The notes below the pieces were generated by a model. That model saw only the letters and a program-made list of their open reading frames with translations. It did no database searches and was not told the origin of the DNA. DNA of 64,000 nucleotides from Brevundimonas bullata (lineage in GTDB: Bacteria; Pseudomonadota; Alphaproteobacteria; Caulobacterales; Caulobacteraceae), in assembly GCF_014207965.1 (NCBI RefSeq), contig NZ_JACHLM010000002.1:682001-746000 (forward strand). The letters run 5' to 3'. Both the position numbers and the translations under genes were made by a program. Shown here piece by piece: positions 1 to 10,621 of the stretch (position 1 is its first letter; each line of letters begins with the position of its first letter).

Positions 1-758
1 GCGGCCTCTCCGAAAAAGACGTCGCCGGCCGAGATCACGCGCAGCGATCCGTCCGACAGTTTCAGACGCAGCGATCCGTCAGCCTCGACCCCGTCGGCCG
101 TGCCGGTCAGGGTCTCGTTCGTCAGCCGCGCCGTGCAGGGTCCATATAGACTGGGAGTTCGCGCGATCCAGGCGTCGAGAACGGGCTGGAAGCCGAACGT
201 CATCCAGCGATCCAGCCAGACGCCGAAGGTCTCGGCCAGGGCCTGGGCCGCCTCATCGACGGACGGGGCGGCGGCGACGCCCTGGCCAAGGTGTTCCGCG
301 ATGCAGGTGGCGGGCCGTTCGGTGCCGCCCGGCGTCCGGCTCAGGTTCACGCCGATGCCGATCGCCAGCCACAGGCCCCCCGCCGTCATCCCGAACGCGG
401 GCGCCGGCCCGGATTCGATCAGGATGCCCGAAGTTTTGCGACCATCCAGCAACACGTCATTGGGCCATTTGATCGTGACCAGGGCCGGCGGGACATAGCG
501 GTCCAGCAGGTCGGCCACCGCCAGTGAGGCGGCGAAGGTCAGTTGCGCGGCCTCAGCAGGCGACTTCTGCGTCAGCAGCAGCAGACTGGAGGCCAGGTTG
601 CCGCTCTCGCTCTCCCACTTGCGCCCGCGACGGCCACGACCGGCGGTCTGACGTCGCGCCGCGATCCACAGCGGCCCGACCTCTCCCGCCTCGGCGCAGC
701 GTCGCGCCTCGGCGTTGGTGGAGTCGGTTTCGTCGAGGATCAGAACCGGGGCGGCCAA
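1..758 (-). CDS. birA: Biotin--[acetyl-CoA-carboxylase] ligase (3' end off window)
   Basis: Cytoplasmic enzyme that activates biotin with ATP and attaches it to the carboxyl-carrier protein of acetyl-CoA carboxylase. About 252 residues are visible. They show the ETDSTN motif (residues 10-15), the biotinyl-AMP loop GRGRRGRKW (40-48) and KWPND (97-101), all diagnostic for the BirA catalytic domain. There is no N-terminal helix-turn-helix, so this is the short, non-repressor type. The proposed start is a TTG only 6 bases after the nuoN stop and in the same frame, because the nuoN TAA is the only break between the two frames. The stop lies left of the window, probably only a few residues away. 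Placement directly after nuoN suggests co-transcription with complex I genes. Confidence 0.9.
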   Translation of the reverse strand, partial: MAAPVLILDETDSTNAEARRCAEAGEVGPLWIAARRQTAGRGRRGRKWESESGNLASSLLLLTQKSPAEAAQLTFAASLAVADLLDRYVPPALVTIKWPNDVLLDGRKTSGILIESGPAPAFGMTAGGLWLAIGIGVNLSRTPGGTERPATCIAEHLGQGVAAAPSVDEAAQALAETFGVWLDRWMTFGFQPVLDAWIARTPSLYGPCTARLTNETLTGTADGVEADGSLRLKLSDGSLRVISAGDVFFGEA

Positions 759-764
759 ACGCCC

Positions 765-2207
765 TTACCCGGCCCCGACGCCCGAGGCGGCGGCGCGGGT
801 CAGCGGCTCCAGCCAGGTCAGGGCGACGATCACCAGCGGGAAGCAGAAGGCGGCGGCCGCGAGGGCGACCCACTTGGCTTCCAGCGGCGACTTGTCGGTG
901 GCGACCTCGGTTTCGGCGGCGTCGAACCACATCACCTTGATGATGCGCAGATAGTAGAAGCCGGCCACGACCGAGGCGACCAGACCCGCAACGCCGGCCA
1001 TCCAGTAACCCGCGTCGGCGGCGGCGCCGAAGACGAAGAACTTGCCCCAGAAGCCCGACATCGGCGGAATGCCGACAGCCGACAGCGACAGGATCGTCAG
1101 GGCGACCGCCATCAGCGGACGATCCTTCTTCAGACCGGCCAGATCGGCGATCTTGCGGATCGGACGACCATTGCGGCTCAGCGACAGCAGGACGGCGAAG
1201 AAGCCGAACTGGTCGATGACGTACAGGGTCATGAACATCAGCGTGGCTTGAACCCCCGCTTCAGTGCCCGCCGCCACGCCCAGCAGGGCGTAGCCGATGT
1301 TGATGATCGAGGAATAGGCCAGCAGACGCTGGATGTCCTTCTGCATCAGACCGCCGAACGAACCAACGGCGAAGCTGATCAGCGAGATCAGGATGATGAC
1401 CTGGGCCCACTGAGCGTGCGCGACGCCAAAGCCCTCGATCAGGACGCGAACGATCAGCACCATGGCCGCGACCTTGGGCGCCGTGGCGAACAGGGCCACG
1501 ACCGGGGTCGGGGCGCCTTCATAGACGTCGGGCGTCCACATGTGGAACGGCGCGGCCGAAACCTTGAACGCCAGACCGCAGATCAGGAAGACCAGGCCGA
1601 AGATCAGGCCCGGACCGGGGTTGGCGGTGGCGAAGGCGGCGATGTCCTCGAAACGCATCGAACCGGCGAAGCCGTAGATCAGGCTCGCGCCGTAGAGCAG
1701 CAGGCCCGACGACAGGGCGCCCAGGACGAAATACTTCAGGCCCGCTTCCGAGGCCTTCAGGTTGTCGCGGTGGAAGGCGGCCAGGACGTAAAGCGCCAGG
1801 GAGTGCAGCTCGATGCCGATGTAGAGCGAGATCAGGTCGCCCGAAGACGCCATCATGCCCATGCCGGCCGAGGCCAGCACGATCAGGATCGGATATTCGA
1901 ACTTGGCGATCCGGGTGCGATGCATCCAGCCGTCGCCCAGGACGATGGCAACCGCCGCTGAAAGGAAGATGACGACCTTGCCGTAAACGGCCAGCGGGTC
2001 GGCCACGTAGGCGCCGTTGAAGGCAGAACCCAGAGGGCCGACAGCCGTCAGGGCGGCCACCACGAACAGCAGCAGGACCGACAGGCCCGAGATCAGGCGA
2101 GCCGACTTTTCGCCTATGAAGGCGCCGGTGAGGAGCAGGACCAGGCCGCCGGCCGCGAGGGCCGCTTCCGGGGCTGCAAGGTGAAGGGCGGACGATAGAT
2201 CAGTCAT
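765..2207 (-). CDS. nuoN: NADH-quinone oxidoreductase subunit N
   Basis: Antiporter-like membrane subunit of respiratory complex I, one of three proton-pumping channels. The 480-residue protein is almost entirely hydrophobic with about 14 helices and carries the conserved proton-antiporter core with its KVSAAPFH and WTPDVYEG segments. The ATG at 2207 is preferred over a TTG at 2225 because GGTGAGAG stands just upstream and the family N-terminus begins near here. It starts 8 bases beyond the nuoM stop. Last nuo gene of the operon; birA follows at once. Confidence 0.96.
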   Translation of the reverse strand: MTDLSSALHLAAPEAALAAGGLVLLLTGAFIGEKSARLISGLSVLLLFVVAALTAVGPLGSAFNGAYVADPLAVYGKVVIFLSAAVAIVLGDGWMHRTRIAKFEYPILIVLASAGMGMMASSGDLISLYIGIELHSLALYVLAAFHRDNLKASEAGLKYFVLGALSSGLLLYGASLIYGFAGSMRFEDIAAFATANPGPGLIFGLVFLICGLAFKVSAAPFHMWTPDVYEGAPTPVVALFATAPKVAAMVLIVRVLIEGFGVAHAQWAQVIILISLISFAVGSFGGLMQKDIQRLLAYSSIINIGYALLGVAAGTEAGVQATLMFMTLYVIDQFGFFAVLLSLSRNGRPIRKIADLAGLKKDRPLMAVALTILSLSAVGIPPMSGFWGKFFVFGAAADAGYWMAGVAGLVASVVAGFYYLRIIKVMWFDAAETEVATDKSPLEAKWVALAAAAFCFPLVIVALTWLEPLTRAAASGVGAG

Positions 2208-2214
2208 TATGCTC

Positions 2215-3702
2215 TCACCCGCCAATGGCTGCGCGATAGGCGGTCGTCAGGGCCTCAACGGTCGGCCCGGTGTAGTCGAGGACGGCGTTGGGATAGAGAC
2301 CCAGCCAGATGGTGCCCACGATCAGCGGCACGAAGATCAGCAGCTCGCGCTTGTCGATGTCCATGATGGTCTGCAGCGCCGGGTTCTTGATCTCGCCGTA
2401 CATGACGTTGCGGAACAGCGTCAGGGCGTAGACCGCCGAGAAGATGACGCCCGAGGCGGCGATCAGGGCGGCCCAGGTCGAGACCTGATAGGCGCCGGTC
2501 ATCGTCAGCACTTCGCCGATGAAGCCCGAGGTGCCCGGCAGGCCGACGTTGGCCATGGTGAACATCAGGAAGATGGCGGCGTACCAGGGCATGCGCGCCG
2601 TCAGGCCGCCGTAGAAGGCGATCTCACGGGTATGCATCCGGTCATAGATGACGCCGACGCAGAGGAAGAGCGCGCCCGAGATCAAGCCGTGGCTCAGCAT
2701 CTGGAAGACCGCGCCCTGAACGCCGGTGTCGTTGCCGGCGAAGATGCCCATGGTCACGAAGCCCATGTGAGCGACCGACGAATAGGCGATCAGCTTCTTG
2801 ATGTCCGTCTGACGGAAGGCGACCAGCGAGGTGTAAACCACGGCGATCACCGACAGCGTCAGCACCAGAGGCGTGAACATCTGCGACGCGACCGGGAACA
2901 TCGGCAGGTTGAACAGGATGAAACCGTAGCCGCCGAGCTTCAGCAGGATGCCGGCCAGGATGACCGAACCCGCCGTCGGAGCCTGAACGTGGGCGTCGGG
3001 CAGCCAGGTGTGCACCGGCCACATCGGCATCTTGACCGCGAACGAGGCGAAGAAGGCCAGCCACAGGATGGGCTGAACAGCGGGGTCGAAGGCGTACTTC
3101 TTCAGCTCGGGGATGCTGGTGGTGCCCGTCTCATGGGCCATCCACAGCATGGCCAGCAGCATCAGCACCGACCCCAGCAGGGTGTAGAGGAAGAACTTGT
3201 ACGAGGCGTAGATGCGGTTCGCCCCGCCCCAGATACCGATGATCAGGAACATCGGCACCAGGGTGCCTTCGAAGAAGATGTAGAAGAGGAACAGGTCCAG
3301 CGACGTGAAGACGCCGATGACCAGCGTCTCCAGCACCAGGAAGGCGATCATGTATTCGACGACGCGCGTCTCGATCGACTTCCAGCTGGCCACGATGCAG
3401 ATCGGCATCAGGAAGGCCGTCAGCAGGACGAACAGGATCGAGATCCCGTCCACGCCCAGGTGATAACCGGCGCCGGCGAACCAGGCGTAGTTTTCAACGA
3501 ACTGATAGGCCGGGTTCGACGGATCGAACTGGGCGACCAGCAGGACGGACACGGCCAGCACGACAAGCGTGGTGCCCAGGGCGATCCAGCGCGCGGCCGG
3601 GGCCGCGGCGTCCTGGCCGCCCTTGTTCATCAGGCTGGCCAGCAACAGCAGGCCGGCGCCGACCAGCGGCAGGAAGGTGACGATGCTCAGAATGTGAGGC
3701 AC
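2215..3702 (-). CDS. nuoM: NADH-quinone oxidoreductase subunit M
   Basis: Antiporter-like membrane subunit of complex I in the cytoplasmic membrane, about 495 residues with about 14 transmembrane helices. The conserved proton-channel segments are readable, including [20 protein letters not shown] and the lysine-bearing helix after it. The start chosen is the GTG at 3702, which has GGGAG ten bases upstream and gives the family-like N-terminus [16 protein letters not shown] at 3720 would overlap the end of nuoL and is less likely. Transcribed with nuoL and nuoN. Confidence 0.95.
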   Translation of the reverse strand: MPHILSIVTFLPLVGAGLLLLASLMNKGGQDAAAPAARWIALGTTLVVLAVSVLLVAQFDPSNPAYQFVENYAWFAGAGYHLGVDGISILFVLLTAFLMPICIVASWKSIETRVVEYMIAFLVLETLVIGVFTSLDLFLFYIFFEGTLVPMFLIIGIWGGANRIYASYKFFLYTLLGSVLMLLAMLWMAHETGTTSIPELKKYAFDPAVQPILWLAFFASFAVKMPMWPVHTWLPDAHVQAPTAGSVILAGILLKLGGYGFILFNLPMFPVASQMFTPLVLTLSVIAVVYTSLVAFRQTDIKKLIAYSSVAHMGFVTMGIFAGNDTGVQGAVFQMLSHGLISGALFLCVGVIYDRMHTREIAFYGGLTARMPWYAAIFLMFTMANVGLPGTSGFIGEVLTMTGAYQVSTWAALIAASGVIFSAVYALTLFRNVMYGEIKNPALQTIMDIDKRELLIFVPLIVGTIWLGLYPNAVLDYTGPTVEALTTAYRAAIGG

Positions 3703-3707
3703 GAGGC

Positions 3708-5783
3708 TCAGGCTCCCCACGTGAAGATGGCGAAGGCAAGGAACGCAGCCACGCCGATCAGCATCACGAATGCATAGAAATAGACAAAACCGGACTGGAA
3801 GCGGGCCAGCCAGCCGCCGGACTTCATCGACGCCCAGGCGGCGCCGTTGGGGCCGAGGCCGTCGATGATCTTCACGTCGCCGATCTTCCAGAAGAAGTCG
3901 CCGAGCGCCTTGGCGCCCTTCACGAAGACGGCGTCATACAGCTCATCGAAGAACCACTTGTTGTAGAGGAAGGTCCACAGCGGTCCCTTGCGGTCGGCCC
4001 ACTGCTTGGCGACGCCTTCCTTGAGGACGTAGATCCAGAAGGCGGCGAAGGTGCCCAGCAGGGTCACGACCAGCGGCGACCACTTCACCCAGGTCGGGAC
4101 GTTGTGGCTCTCGTGCAGGACGTGGTTGTCCGCGCCGATAAAGATGGCGCCGCGCCAGAACTCGGCCTCATGGTGACCGATGAAGTGCGGGGCGAAGATC
4201 ATGCCCGCGAAGACGGCGCCGATCGAGAGGATCAGCAGCGGCAGAACCATGGGCAGCGGGCTCTCATGCGGCGACAGCGGACCATGATGATGGTCGTCGT
4301 GCGCATGATCATCACCGTCCAGCGGCTCGGAGTGCGTCTCCAGCTGGGCGTGCGAGGCGTGGTCGTCGGCGGCGTGATGGCCGTCGTCTTTCCACTTGGC
4401 CGTGCCGTGGAAGGTCATGAAGACCAGGCGCCACGAGTAGTAGGCCGTCAGCAGGGCCGCCGAGATACCGATGACGAAGGCGAACATGCCCGCTGCCGAA
4501 TGGCCCGACGTCGCCGCCGCATAGGCGCTCTCGATGATCGAGTCCTTGGAATAGAAGCCGGCGAAGCCGCCGACGCCGGGCAGACCCAGGCCGGTGATGG
4601 CGATGGTGCCGATCATCATGACCGCATAGGTCACCGGCAGCAGCTTCCACAGGCCGCCCATGCTGCGCATGTCCTGCTCGTGGTGCATGCCGTGGATCAC
4701 CGAACCGGCGCCCAGGAAGAGCAGGGCCTTGAAGAAGGCGTGCGTGAACAAGTGGAACATGGCGGGCTGATAGGCGCCGACGCCAGCGGCGAAGAACATG
4801 TAGCCCAGCTGCGAACAGGTCGAATAGGCGATCACCCGCTTGATGTCGTTCTGCATCATGCCGACGGTGGCGGCGAAGATGGCCGTGATGCCGCCGATGA
4901 TGGCGATGAACAGCGACGCCGTCGGCGCGTGCTCATAGAGCGGCGACAGCAGGCAGACCATATAGACGCCGGCCGTGACCATGGTCGCCGCGTGGATCAG
5001 GGCCGACACAGGCGTGGGGCCTTCCATGGCGTCCGGCAGCCAGGTGTGCAGGAAGAACTGGGCCGACTTGCCCATGGCGCCGATGAAGAGCAGCAGACCC
5101 GCCAGGTCCAGCGCCGACCAGGTGTAACCCAGGAACTCCCAGCCCGTGCCGACCTTGCCGGCGATCTGCGGGAACAGCTCGGCGAATTGGATCGTGCCGA
5201 ACATCCAGAAGATGGTCATCATGCCAAGCAGGAAGCCGAAGTCGCCGACGCGGTTGACCACGAAGGCCTTGATGGCGGCGGCCGAGGCGGTGTCCTTCTT
5301 GTACCAGAAGCCGATCAGCAGATAGGAGGCCAGACCAACGCCTTCCCAGCCGAAGAACATCTGCAGGAAGTCGGCGGCCGTCACCAGCGCCAGCATCATG
5401 AAGGTGAACAGCGACAGGTAGGCGAAGAAGCGCGGCCGGCTGTCGTCCTCGGCCATGTAGCCCCAGGAATAGAGGTGAACCAGCGACGACACCGTCGTCA
5501 CCACGATCAGCATCGTGGCCGACATGGCGTCCACGCGGATCGACCAGTTCGACTGGAAGTCGCCGACGTGGATGAAGGGCGCGATGTGGACGGTGAAGGC
5601 TTCGAGCCCGCCCCAGGTCCACTGGCTGAACACGATCCAGGAGATCGCGCACGAGAAGAACAGCAGGCCGGTCGTGACCGACTGCGAGACGATGTTCCCG
5701 ATCCTGCGACCGAAGAAGCCAGCGATCATCGCCCCCAGAAGGGGGGCGAATACGCCGAGAGTGACGAGAGTCTGGATAGTCAC
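3708..5783 (-). CDS. nuoL: NADH-quinone oxidoreductase subunit L
   Basis: Distal antiporter-like subunit of complex I, 691 residues, which adds the long lateral helix to the usual 14-helix core. The [21 protein letters not shown] block marks the proton channel. A loop at about residues 466-507 is very rich in His and Asp (for example [10 protein letters not shown]) and could bind metal; this is inference. Start is a GTG 7 bases after the nuoK stop. Length is slightly above the E. coli protein, largely because of the His-rich loop. Confidence 0.96.
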   Translation of the reverse strand: MTIQTLVTLGVFAPLLGAMIAGFFGRRIGNIVSQSVTTGLLFFSCAISWIVFSQWTWGGLEAFTVHIAPFIHVGDFQSNWSIRVDAMSATMLIVVTTVSSLVHLYSWGYMAEDDSRPRFFAYLSLFTFMMLALVTAADFLQMFFGWEGVGLASYLLIGFWYKKDTASAAAIKAFVVNRVGDFGFLLGMMTIFWMFGTIQFAELFPQIAGKVGTGWEFLGYTWSALDLAGLLLFIGAMGKSAQFFLHTWLPDAMEGPTPVSALIHAATMVTAGVYMVCLLSPLYEHAPTASLFIAIIGGITAIFAATVGMMQNDIKRVIAYSTCSQLGYMFFAAGVGAYQPAMFHLFTHAFFKALLFLGAGSVIHGMHHEQDMRSMGGLWKLLPVTYAVMMIGTIAITGLGLPGVGGFAGFYSKDSIIESAYAAATSGHSAAGMFAFVIGISAALLTAYYSWRLVFMTFHGTAKWKDDGHHAADDHASHAQLETHSEPLDGDDHAHDDHHHGPLSPHESPLPMVLPLLILSIGAVFAGMIFAPHFIGHHEAEFWRGAIFIGADNHVLHESHNVPTWVKWSPLVVTLLGTFAAFWIYVLKEGVAKQWADRKGPLWTFLYNKWFFDELYDAVFVKGAKALGDFFWKIGDVKIIDGLGPNGAAWASMKSGGWLARFQSGFVYFYAFVMLIGVAAFLAFAIFTWGA

Positions 5784-5790
5784 GTTCCGA

Positions 5791-6099
5791 TCAGCCCTTC
5801 ATCACGGAGGCGTCGTCAACCGCGATGTCGCCGCGGTTACGGAAGAAGGTCACGAGGATCGCCAGGCCGACGGCGGCTTCAGCCGCAGCGACAGTCAGAA
5901 CGAACATGGCCATCAGCTGACCCGACACATCGTTGAGATAGGTCGAGAAGGCGACGAAGTTGATGTTCACCGCGAGCAGGATCAGCTCGACCGACATCAG
6001 GATGATGATGACGTTCTTGCGGTTCACGAAGATGCCGAACACGCCGATGGTGAACAGCATGGCGGCGACCGCCAGATAGTGCTGGAGCGAGATGTCCAT
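5791..6099 (-). CDS. nuoK: NADH-quinone oxidoreductase subunit K
   Basis: Small three-helix membrane subunit of complex I (102 residues, usual length about 100) in the proton-translocating E-channel region. Conserved acidic residues lie within helices ([16 protein letters not shown] and the later [13 protein letters not shown]). ATG at 6099 overlaps the nuoJ TGA by one base and has GAGGAG eight bases upstream, so it is preferred over the GTG one codon earlier. Translationally coupled to nuoJ. Confidence 0.95.
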   Translation of the reverse strand: MDISLQHYLAVAAMLFTIGVFGIFVNRKNVIIILMSVELILLAVNINFVAFSTYLNDVSGQLMAMFVLTVAAAEAAVGLAILVTFFRNRGDIAVDDASVMKG

Positions 6100-6725
6100 C
6101 ACAGAAGCTCCTCGGGGGTGACGCCCTGCCCGGTCGGCGCGGCCTTGACCTCGACCGACTTGGTGCGGTCGCGGTTGACCTGCGAGGACGGATCCTGGCG
6201 GCGAATGTTCGGCTTGTGACGCAGGGTCAGGACGATGGCCCCGATCATGGCGATCAGCAGGACGATGCCCGCAGCCTGGAAGAAGTAGACGTAGTCCGTA
6301 TAGAGCACGCGACCGATCGCCTCGATGTTGGTGGCGTCAGGCCCCGCGACAGCCGGGGCCAGCGCGGCCTTGGCGGCCCCGCCCTGAACCACGGTGATCG
6401 ACACCATGATCATCTCGGCCAGCAGGACGCCGGCGACAATGGCCGCCAGAGGCAGATAGCGGGCGTAGCCTTCGCGGAGGCGGACGAAGTCGACGTCCAG
6501 CATCATGACCACGAACAGGAACAGCACCGCGACGGCGCCGACGTAGACGACGACCAGCAGCATGGCCAGGAACTCGGCGCCCAGCAGGACGAACAGGCCG
6601 GCGGCCGAGAAGAAGCTGAGGATCAACCACAGGACGGAGTGCACGGGATTGCGCGCGGTCACGACCAGAAGGCCCGAAACCACGGCGACCGTCGCCAGAA
6701 GATAAAACGCTATGCCTTGCAGCAT
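6099..6725 (-). CDS. nuoJ: NADH-quinone oxidoreductase subunit J
   Basis: Membrane subunit of complex I, 208 residues, five helices in the first 170 residues and a polar C-terminal tail. The helix [18 protein letters not shown] is the signature of the NuoJ/ND6 family and contributes to coupling quinone reduction to proton movement. Begins with ATG 63 bases after the nuoI stop, the only sizeable gap among the nuo genes. nuoK starts on its stop codon. Confidence 0.95.
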   Translation of the reverse strand: MLQGIAFYLLATVAVVSGLLVVTARNPVHSVLWLILSFFSAAGLFVLLGAEFLAMLLVVVYVGAVAVLFLFVVMMLDVDFVRLREGYARYLPLAAIVAGVLLAEMIMVSITVVQGGAAKAALAPAVAGPDATNIEAIGRVLYTDYVYFFQAAGIVLLIAMIGAIVLTLRHKPNIRRQDPSSQVNRDRTKSVEVKAAPTGQGVTPEELL

Positions 6726-6788
6726 GGGTGGGACAAAGCCCCCTTCAAAATCTTGCGCTGCGATCCCATGGCGGAATCGCGGCTCGGT

Positions 6789-7280
6789 TTAGCGATACGG
6801 AGCGTCGAGTTCCAGATTCTTCGCGATCAGCCGTTCCCAGCGGTCGCCATTGTCCAGCAAACGGGCCTTGTCATAGAGCAGTTCTTCGCGCGTTTCGGTG
6901 GCGAACTCGCTGTTCGGTCCCTCAACGATGGCGTCCACCGGGCAGGCCTCCTGGCACAGGCCGCAGTAGATGCATTTGACCATGTCGATGTCGTAGCGCG
7001 TCGTGCGGCGGCTGCCGTCCGCGCGCGGTTCGGCCTCGATGGTGATGGCTTGCGCCGGGCAGATGGCCTCGCACAGCTTGCAGGCGATGCAGCGTTCTTC
7101 ACCGTTGGGATAGCGGCGCAGGGCGTGTTCACCACGGAAGCGCGGCGACTGCGGGTTGCGCTCGAACGGATAGTTCACCGTCGCCTTCGGCTTCATCATG
7201 TACTTCATCGACAGGCCGACGGCGCCGAACACGTCGGTCAGCATCGCGCCCTTGGCCGCCTGAACGATACGGGTCAGCAT
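6789..7280 (-). CDS. nuoI: NADH-quinone oxidoreductase subunit I (two 4Fe-4S clusters)
   Basis: Peripheral-arm ferredoxin-like subunit of complex I that relays electrons to cluster N2. The 163-residue protein carries two classical CxxCxxCxxxCP motifs, with cysteines at 64/67/70/74 and 103/106/109/113, as expected for clusters N6a and N6b. The ATG at 7280 gives the family N-terminus; a much longer in-frame extension upstream is a read-through of neighbouring coding sequence. The start shares one base with the stop of the small lipoprotein gene upstream (TAATG). Confidence 0.96.
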   Translation of the reverse strand: MLTRIVQAAKGAMLTDVFGAVGLSMKYMMKPKATVNYPFERNPQSPRFRGEHALRRYPNGEERCIACKLCEAICPAQAITIEAEPRADGSRRTTRYDIDMVKCIYCGLCQEACPVDAIVEGPNSEFATETREELLYDKARLLDNGDRWERLIAKNLELDAPYR

Positions 7281-7492
7281 TACGATTTCACTCCGGCGCA
7301 GTCGCGTTGATAGCGCGCGCTTTCCTTGTCGAGGGTCTGGCAAAGGCGCTGGCGTTCGGCGTCCTGCCGCTGCACCTCCTCCACCTTGCGCTCCCACTGA
7401 TAGACGGACACCGGCTCGGCCTCATAAGAGGCGCAGCCGCCGGCCGCGCCCGTGAGAACCAGCGCGATCAGTGCTGTGGCGCGAACGCCCAT
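7280..7492 (-). CDS. Small predicted lipoprotein embedded in the nuo operon
   Basis: A 70-residue protein of unknown function. The N-terminus is a lipoprotein signal with hydrophobic residues 5-18 and a lipobox ending in Cys20 (AAGGC). The mature part is short, charged and probably helical (residues 30-64), with two further cysteines at 51 and 65. Its ATG overlaps the nuoH TGA (TGATG) and its TAA overlaps the nuoI ATG (TAATG), so it is coupled on both sides. That makes it a real gene rather than a chance frame. It could be a complex I accessory or assembly factor, but this rests on position only. Confidence 0.8.
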   Translation of the reverse strand: MGVRATALIALVLTGAAGGCASYEAEPVSVYQWERKVEEVQRQDAERQRLCQTLDKESARYQRDCAGVKS

Positions 7493-8568
7493 CACGCACC
7501 CACCGCGAACACGCGCCAGGCCGCCACGACGACCACAGCCACCAGCGACGCGGGCAGGAAGACCTTCCAGCCCAGGCGCATCAGTTGGTCATAGCGGTAG
7601 CGAGGCACGAAGGCCTTCACCAGGGCGATCATGAAGAACCAGAAGACAATCTTGGCCGCGAAGACCAGGAAGTAGAACAGGTTGGCGACGAAGGTCGGCC
7701 AGCTGTCCAGGAAGTCCGTCGGGAAGCCCGGGTTCCAGCCGCCGCAGAACAGAAGGCTGATCATGGCGCACATGAAGACGATGTTGGCGTATTCGCCGAT
7801 CATGAACAGCAGGTAGGGGGTCGAGGAATATTCGACCTGATAACCGGCCACCAGTTCCGACTCCGCCTCGGGAAGGTCGAAGGGCGGGCGGTTGGTCTCG
7901 GCCAGGGCCGAGATGAAGAAGACGATGGTCATCGGCAGCATGACGATGATGGTCGGCAGGGTCTCAAGACCGCCGCCGAACATGTTCCAGTTCCAGATCC
8001 ACCCGTTCTGCTGGGTGACGATCTCGGTCAGGTTCATCGTCCCGGCCAGCAGGATGACGTTGATGATGATGAGGCCCATCGAGACCTCATAGGACACCAT
8101 CTGCGCCGCCGAACGCAGCGCCCCCAGGAACGGATACTTCGAGTTCGAAGCCCAGCCGCCCATGATGATGCCGTAAACACCCAGCGAACTGATCGCGAGG
8201 ATGTAGAGGATGCCGACGTTGAGATCAGAGATCACCCAGCCCGGCGCGAACGGGATCACAGCCCAGACGATGAACGCCAGGATGAAGGTGATCAGCGGCG
8301 CGGCCAGGAAGACGACCTTGTCGGAACCCGACGGGACGACGATTTCCTTGAGCACGAACTTGAAGAAGTCGGCGAAGGACTGCAGCAGGCCGAAGGGGCC
8401 GACCACGTTGGGGCCTTTGCGCATCTGCACGCCGGCCCAGATCTTGCGGTCCGCCAGCAGCAAGAAGGCGAGCGAGATCAGGATCCCGACCGTGACGATA
8501 AGGATGCCGCCGATGGTGACGAGGGTCCAGCCGAGGGGCGTGGTCCAGAAGGAGGTCGCAGCGTCCAT
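7492..8568 (-). CDS. nuoH: NADH-quinone oxidoreductase subunit H
   Basis: Membrane subunit of complex I that forms much of the quinone-binding chamber with NuoB and NuoD. 358 residues, about eight helices. Family-diagnostic segments are present: [14 protein letters not shown] on the first cytoplasmic loop, [20 protein letters not shown], and the late [19 protein letters not shown] start 3 bases after the nuoG stop. Confidence 0.97.
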   Translation of the reverse strand: MDAATSFWTTPLGWTLVTIGGILIVTVGILISLAFLLLADRKIWAGVQMRKGPNVVGPFGLLQSFADFFKFVLKEIVVPSGSDKVVFLAAPLITFILAFIVWAVIPFAPGWVISDLNVGILYILAISSLGVYGIIMGGWASNSKYPFLGALRSAAQMVSYEVSMGLIIINVILLAGTMNLTEIVTQQNGWIWNWNMFGGGLETLPTIIVMLPMTIVFFISALAETNRPPFDLPEAESELVAGYQVEYSSTPYLLFMIGEYANIVFMCAMISLLFCGGWNPGFPTDFLDSWPTFVANLFYFLVFAAKIVFWFFMIALVKAFVPRYRYDQLMRLGWKVFLPASLVAVVVVAAWRVFAVGA

Positions 8569-8571
8569 GAT

Positions 8572-10617
8572 TTACTCCGCCGCCAGGGCGACCGGCGCCG
8601 TCCGCTCAGCGGACAGTTGGGCCATCGTTTCGCTGGCGCGCGCAATCGGGTTGGTCAGATAGTGATCAGCGATGGTCGAGACGAAGGCGACGTCGCCCAG
8701 GTCGCCCTTGACGCCCAGAGCCGCCACGTCGAACGACTGAGCCGGCGCCAGATAGTCGATGCGGCCGAAGGTCGGATGGTCGCCCATCAGCTTGGCGCGC
8801 AGTTGCTCCAGGGTGTCGAAGGGAAGCTTGTGGCCGACACGTTCCGACAGGGCGCGGATGATGGCCCAGTCTTCCTTGGCCTCGCCCTTGGGGAAGACGA
8901 CGCGTTCGGCCATCTGCACCCGACCCTCGGTGTTCACGTAAAGGCCCGACTTCTCGGTATAGGCGGCGCCCGGCAGGATCACGTCGGCGCCGTGCGCGCC
9001 GCGGTCGCCGTGCGAGCCCAGATAGACGCGGAAGGCGCCCGAAGCGTCAGCATTGACCTCGTCGGCGCCCAGCAGGAACAGCACGTCCAGCGCGCCCGGC
9101 TTCAGCATGCCGGCGACGTCCAGTCCGCCCTCGGCCGGGACGAAGCCCATGTCCAGACCGCCGACCCGGGCGGCCGCCGTGTGCAGGACGTTGAAGCCGT
9201 TCCAGCCGTCCTTGACCACGCCGACCTTCTTGGCCAGCGCGCCCAGGGCGTTCAGCACGGCCGCGCCGGCGTCGCCGATCAGGGCGCCCGCGCCGACGAT
9301 GATCGCCGGGCGTTCAGCCTTGGTCAAGAAGTCCACGGCCGCCTTGGGCAGCTTGCCCAGGGTCTTCGAGCCGGCGCCCAGGTAGTTGTAGTCATAGGTG
9401 AGGTCGACCTGTTGGCCGATGACGCCGATCTCGGCGGCGCCCTTCAGCCAGATCTTGCGCAGACGCGTGTTCAGCAGCGGCGCTTCCGCGCGCGGGTTGG
9501 ACCCGACGATCAGAATAGCGTCAGCATTTTCAATGCCTTGCAGGCCGGAGTTAAACAGCCAGCCCTCGCGAGCCCCCTGCCCGATCGCAGCGCCGTCCTG
9601 GCGGCAGTCGGTGTTGGCCGAGCCCAGGGCGCGGAACAGGTCCAGCGTCGCCTTCATCGACTCGGCGTCCTGCAGGTCGCCGGCGATGACGCCGATGCGG
9701 TCAGCCGAAGCCGCCTTGATCTTGGTCGCGACCGCGTTCAGCGCCTCGTCCCACGAGGCGACGCGCAGCTTGCCGTTCTCACGAACGTAAGGACGGTCCA
9801 GACGCTGACGGGCCAGACCGTCGACCGCATAGCGGCTCTTGTCCGACAGCCACTCTTCGTTGACGCCCTCGTTCACGCGCGGCAGCACGCGCATGACCTC
9901 GGCGCCGCGCGCGTCGGCACGGATGTTCGAGCCCAGGGCGTCCATGACGTCGATGGTCTCGGTCTTCTTCAGCTCCCACGGACGATAGTGGTACTGCCAG
10001 GGACGGTGCGTCAGGGCGCCCACCGGGCACAGGTCGTTGACGTTGCCCGACAGTTCGCTGTCGATGTTCTTTTCCAGATAGGTCGTGATCTCGGCGCTTT
10101 CGCCGCGCGAGATCATGCCGATGTCCGGCACGCCGGCCACTTCGGTGATGAAACGAACGCAACGCGTGCACTGGATGCAGCGCGTCATGAACGTCTTAAC
10201 CGTCGGGCCCATGTTCTTTTCTTCGACCGCGCGCTTGTTCTCGCCGTAGCGCGAGCCGTCACGGCCATAGCCGACAGCCTGGTCCTGCAGGTCGCACTCG
10301 CCGCCCTGGTCGCAGATCGGGCAATCCAGCGGGTGGTTGATGAGCAGGAACTCCATCACCCCTTCGCGGGCCTTCTTGACCATCGGCGTGTCGGTGAAGA
10401 TCTCCTGACCCTCAGCAGCCGGCAGGGCGCAGGAAGCCTGCGGCTTCGGCGGTCCGGGCTTCACTTCAACCAGGCACATCCGGCAGTTGCCGGCGATGGA
10501 CAGACGCTCATGGTAGCAGAAACGCGGGATCTCTTGTCCGGCCAGCTCTGCGACCTGCAGAACCGTCATACCGGGTTCGAACTCGGTTTCGACGCCGTTG
10601 ACCTTGGCGATAGGCAT
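8572..10617 (-). CDS. nuoG: NADH-quinone oxidoreductase subunit G
   Basis: Large iron-sulfur subunit of the peripheral arm, 681 residues. The N-terminal 2Fe-2S domain has cysteines 34, 45, 48 and 63. It is followed by the HPLDCPICDQGGECDLQD block and a CxxC motif for 4Fe-4S clusters, then a molybdopterin-oxidoreductase-like fold without catalytic cofactor. The length matches the alphaproteobacterial and mitochondrial form rather than the 900-residue enterobacterial form. ATG start 4 bases after the nuoF stop. Confidence 0.97.
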   Translation of the reverse strand: MPIAKVNGVETEFEPGMTVLQVAELAGQEIPRFCYHERLSIAGNCRMCLVEVKPGPPKPQASCALPAAEGQEIFTDTPMVKKAREGVMEFLLINHPLDCPICDQGGECDLQDQAVGYGRDGSRYGENKRAVEEKNMGPTVKTFMTRCIQCTRCVRFITEVAGVPDIGMISRGESAEITTYLEKNIDSELSGNVNDLCPVGALTHRPWQYHYRPWELKKTETIDVMDALGSNIRADARGAEVMRVLPRVNEGVNEEWLSDKSRYAVDGLARQRLDRPYVRENGKLRVASWDEALNAVATKIKAASADRIGVIAGDLQDAESMKATLDLFRALGSANTDCRQDGAAIGQGAREGWLFNSGLQGIENADAILIVGSNPRAEAPLLNTRLRKIWLKGAAEIGVIGQQVDLTYDYNYLGAGSKTLGKLPKAAVDFLTKAERPAIIVGAGALIGDAGAAVLNALGALAKKVGVVKDGWNGFNVLHTAAARVGGLDMGFVPAEGGLDVAGMLKPGALDVLFLLGADEVNADASGAFRVYLGSHGDRGAHGADVILPGAAYTEKSGLYVNTEGRVQMAERVVFPKGEAKEDWAIIRALSERVGHKLPFDTLEQLRAKLMGDHPTFGRIDYLAPAQSFDVAALGVKGDLGDVAFVSTIADHYLTNPIARASETMAQLSAERTAPVALAAE

Positions 10618-10621
10618 ACGA

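Noticed and set aside
2209..5936. Long plus-strand open frames opposite nuoM and nuoL
   Set aside because: Antisense shadows rich in His, Gln, Arg and Asp; no plausible start signals, and nuoM/nuoL are unambiguous.
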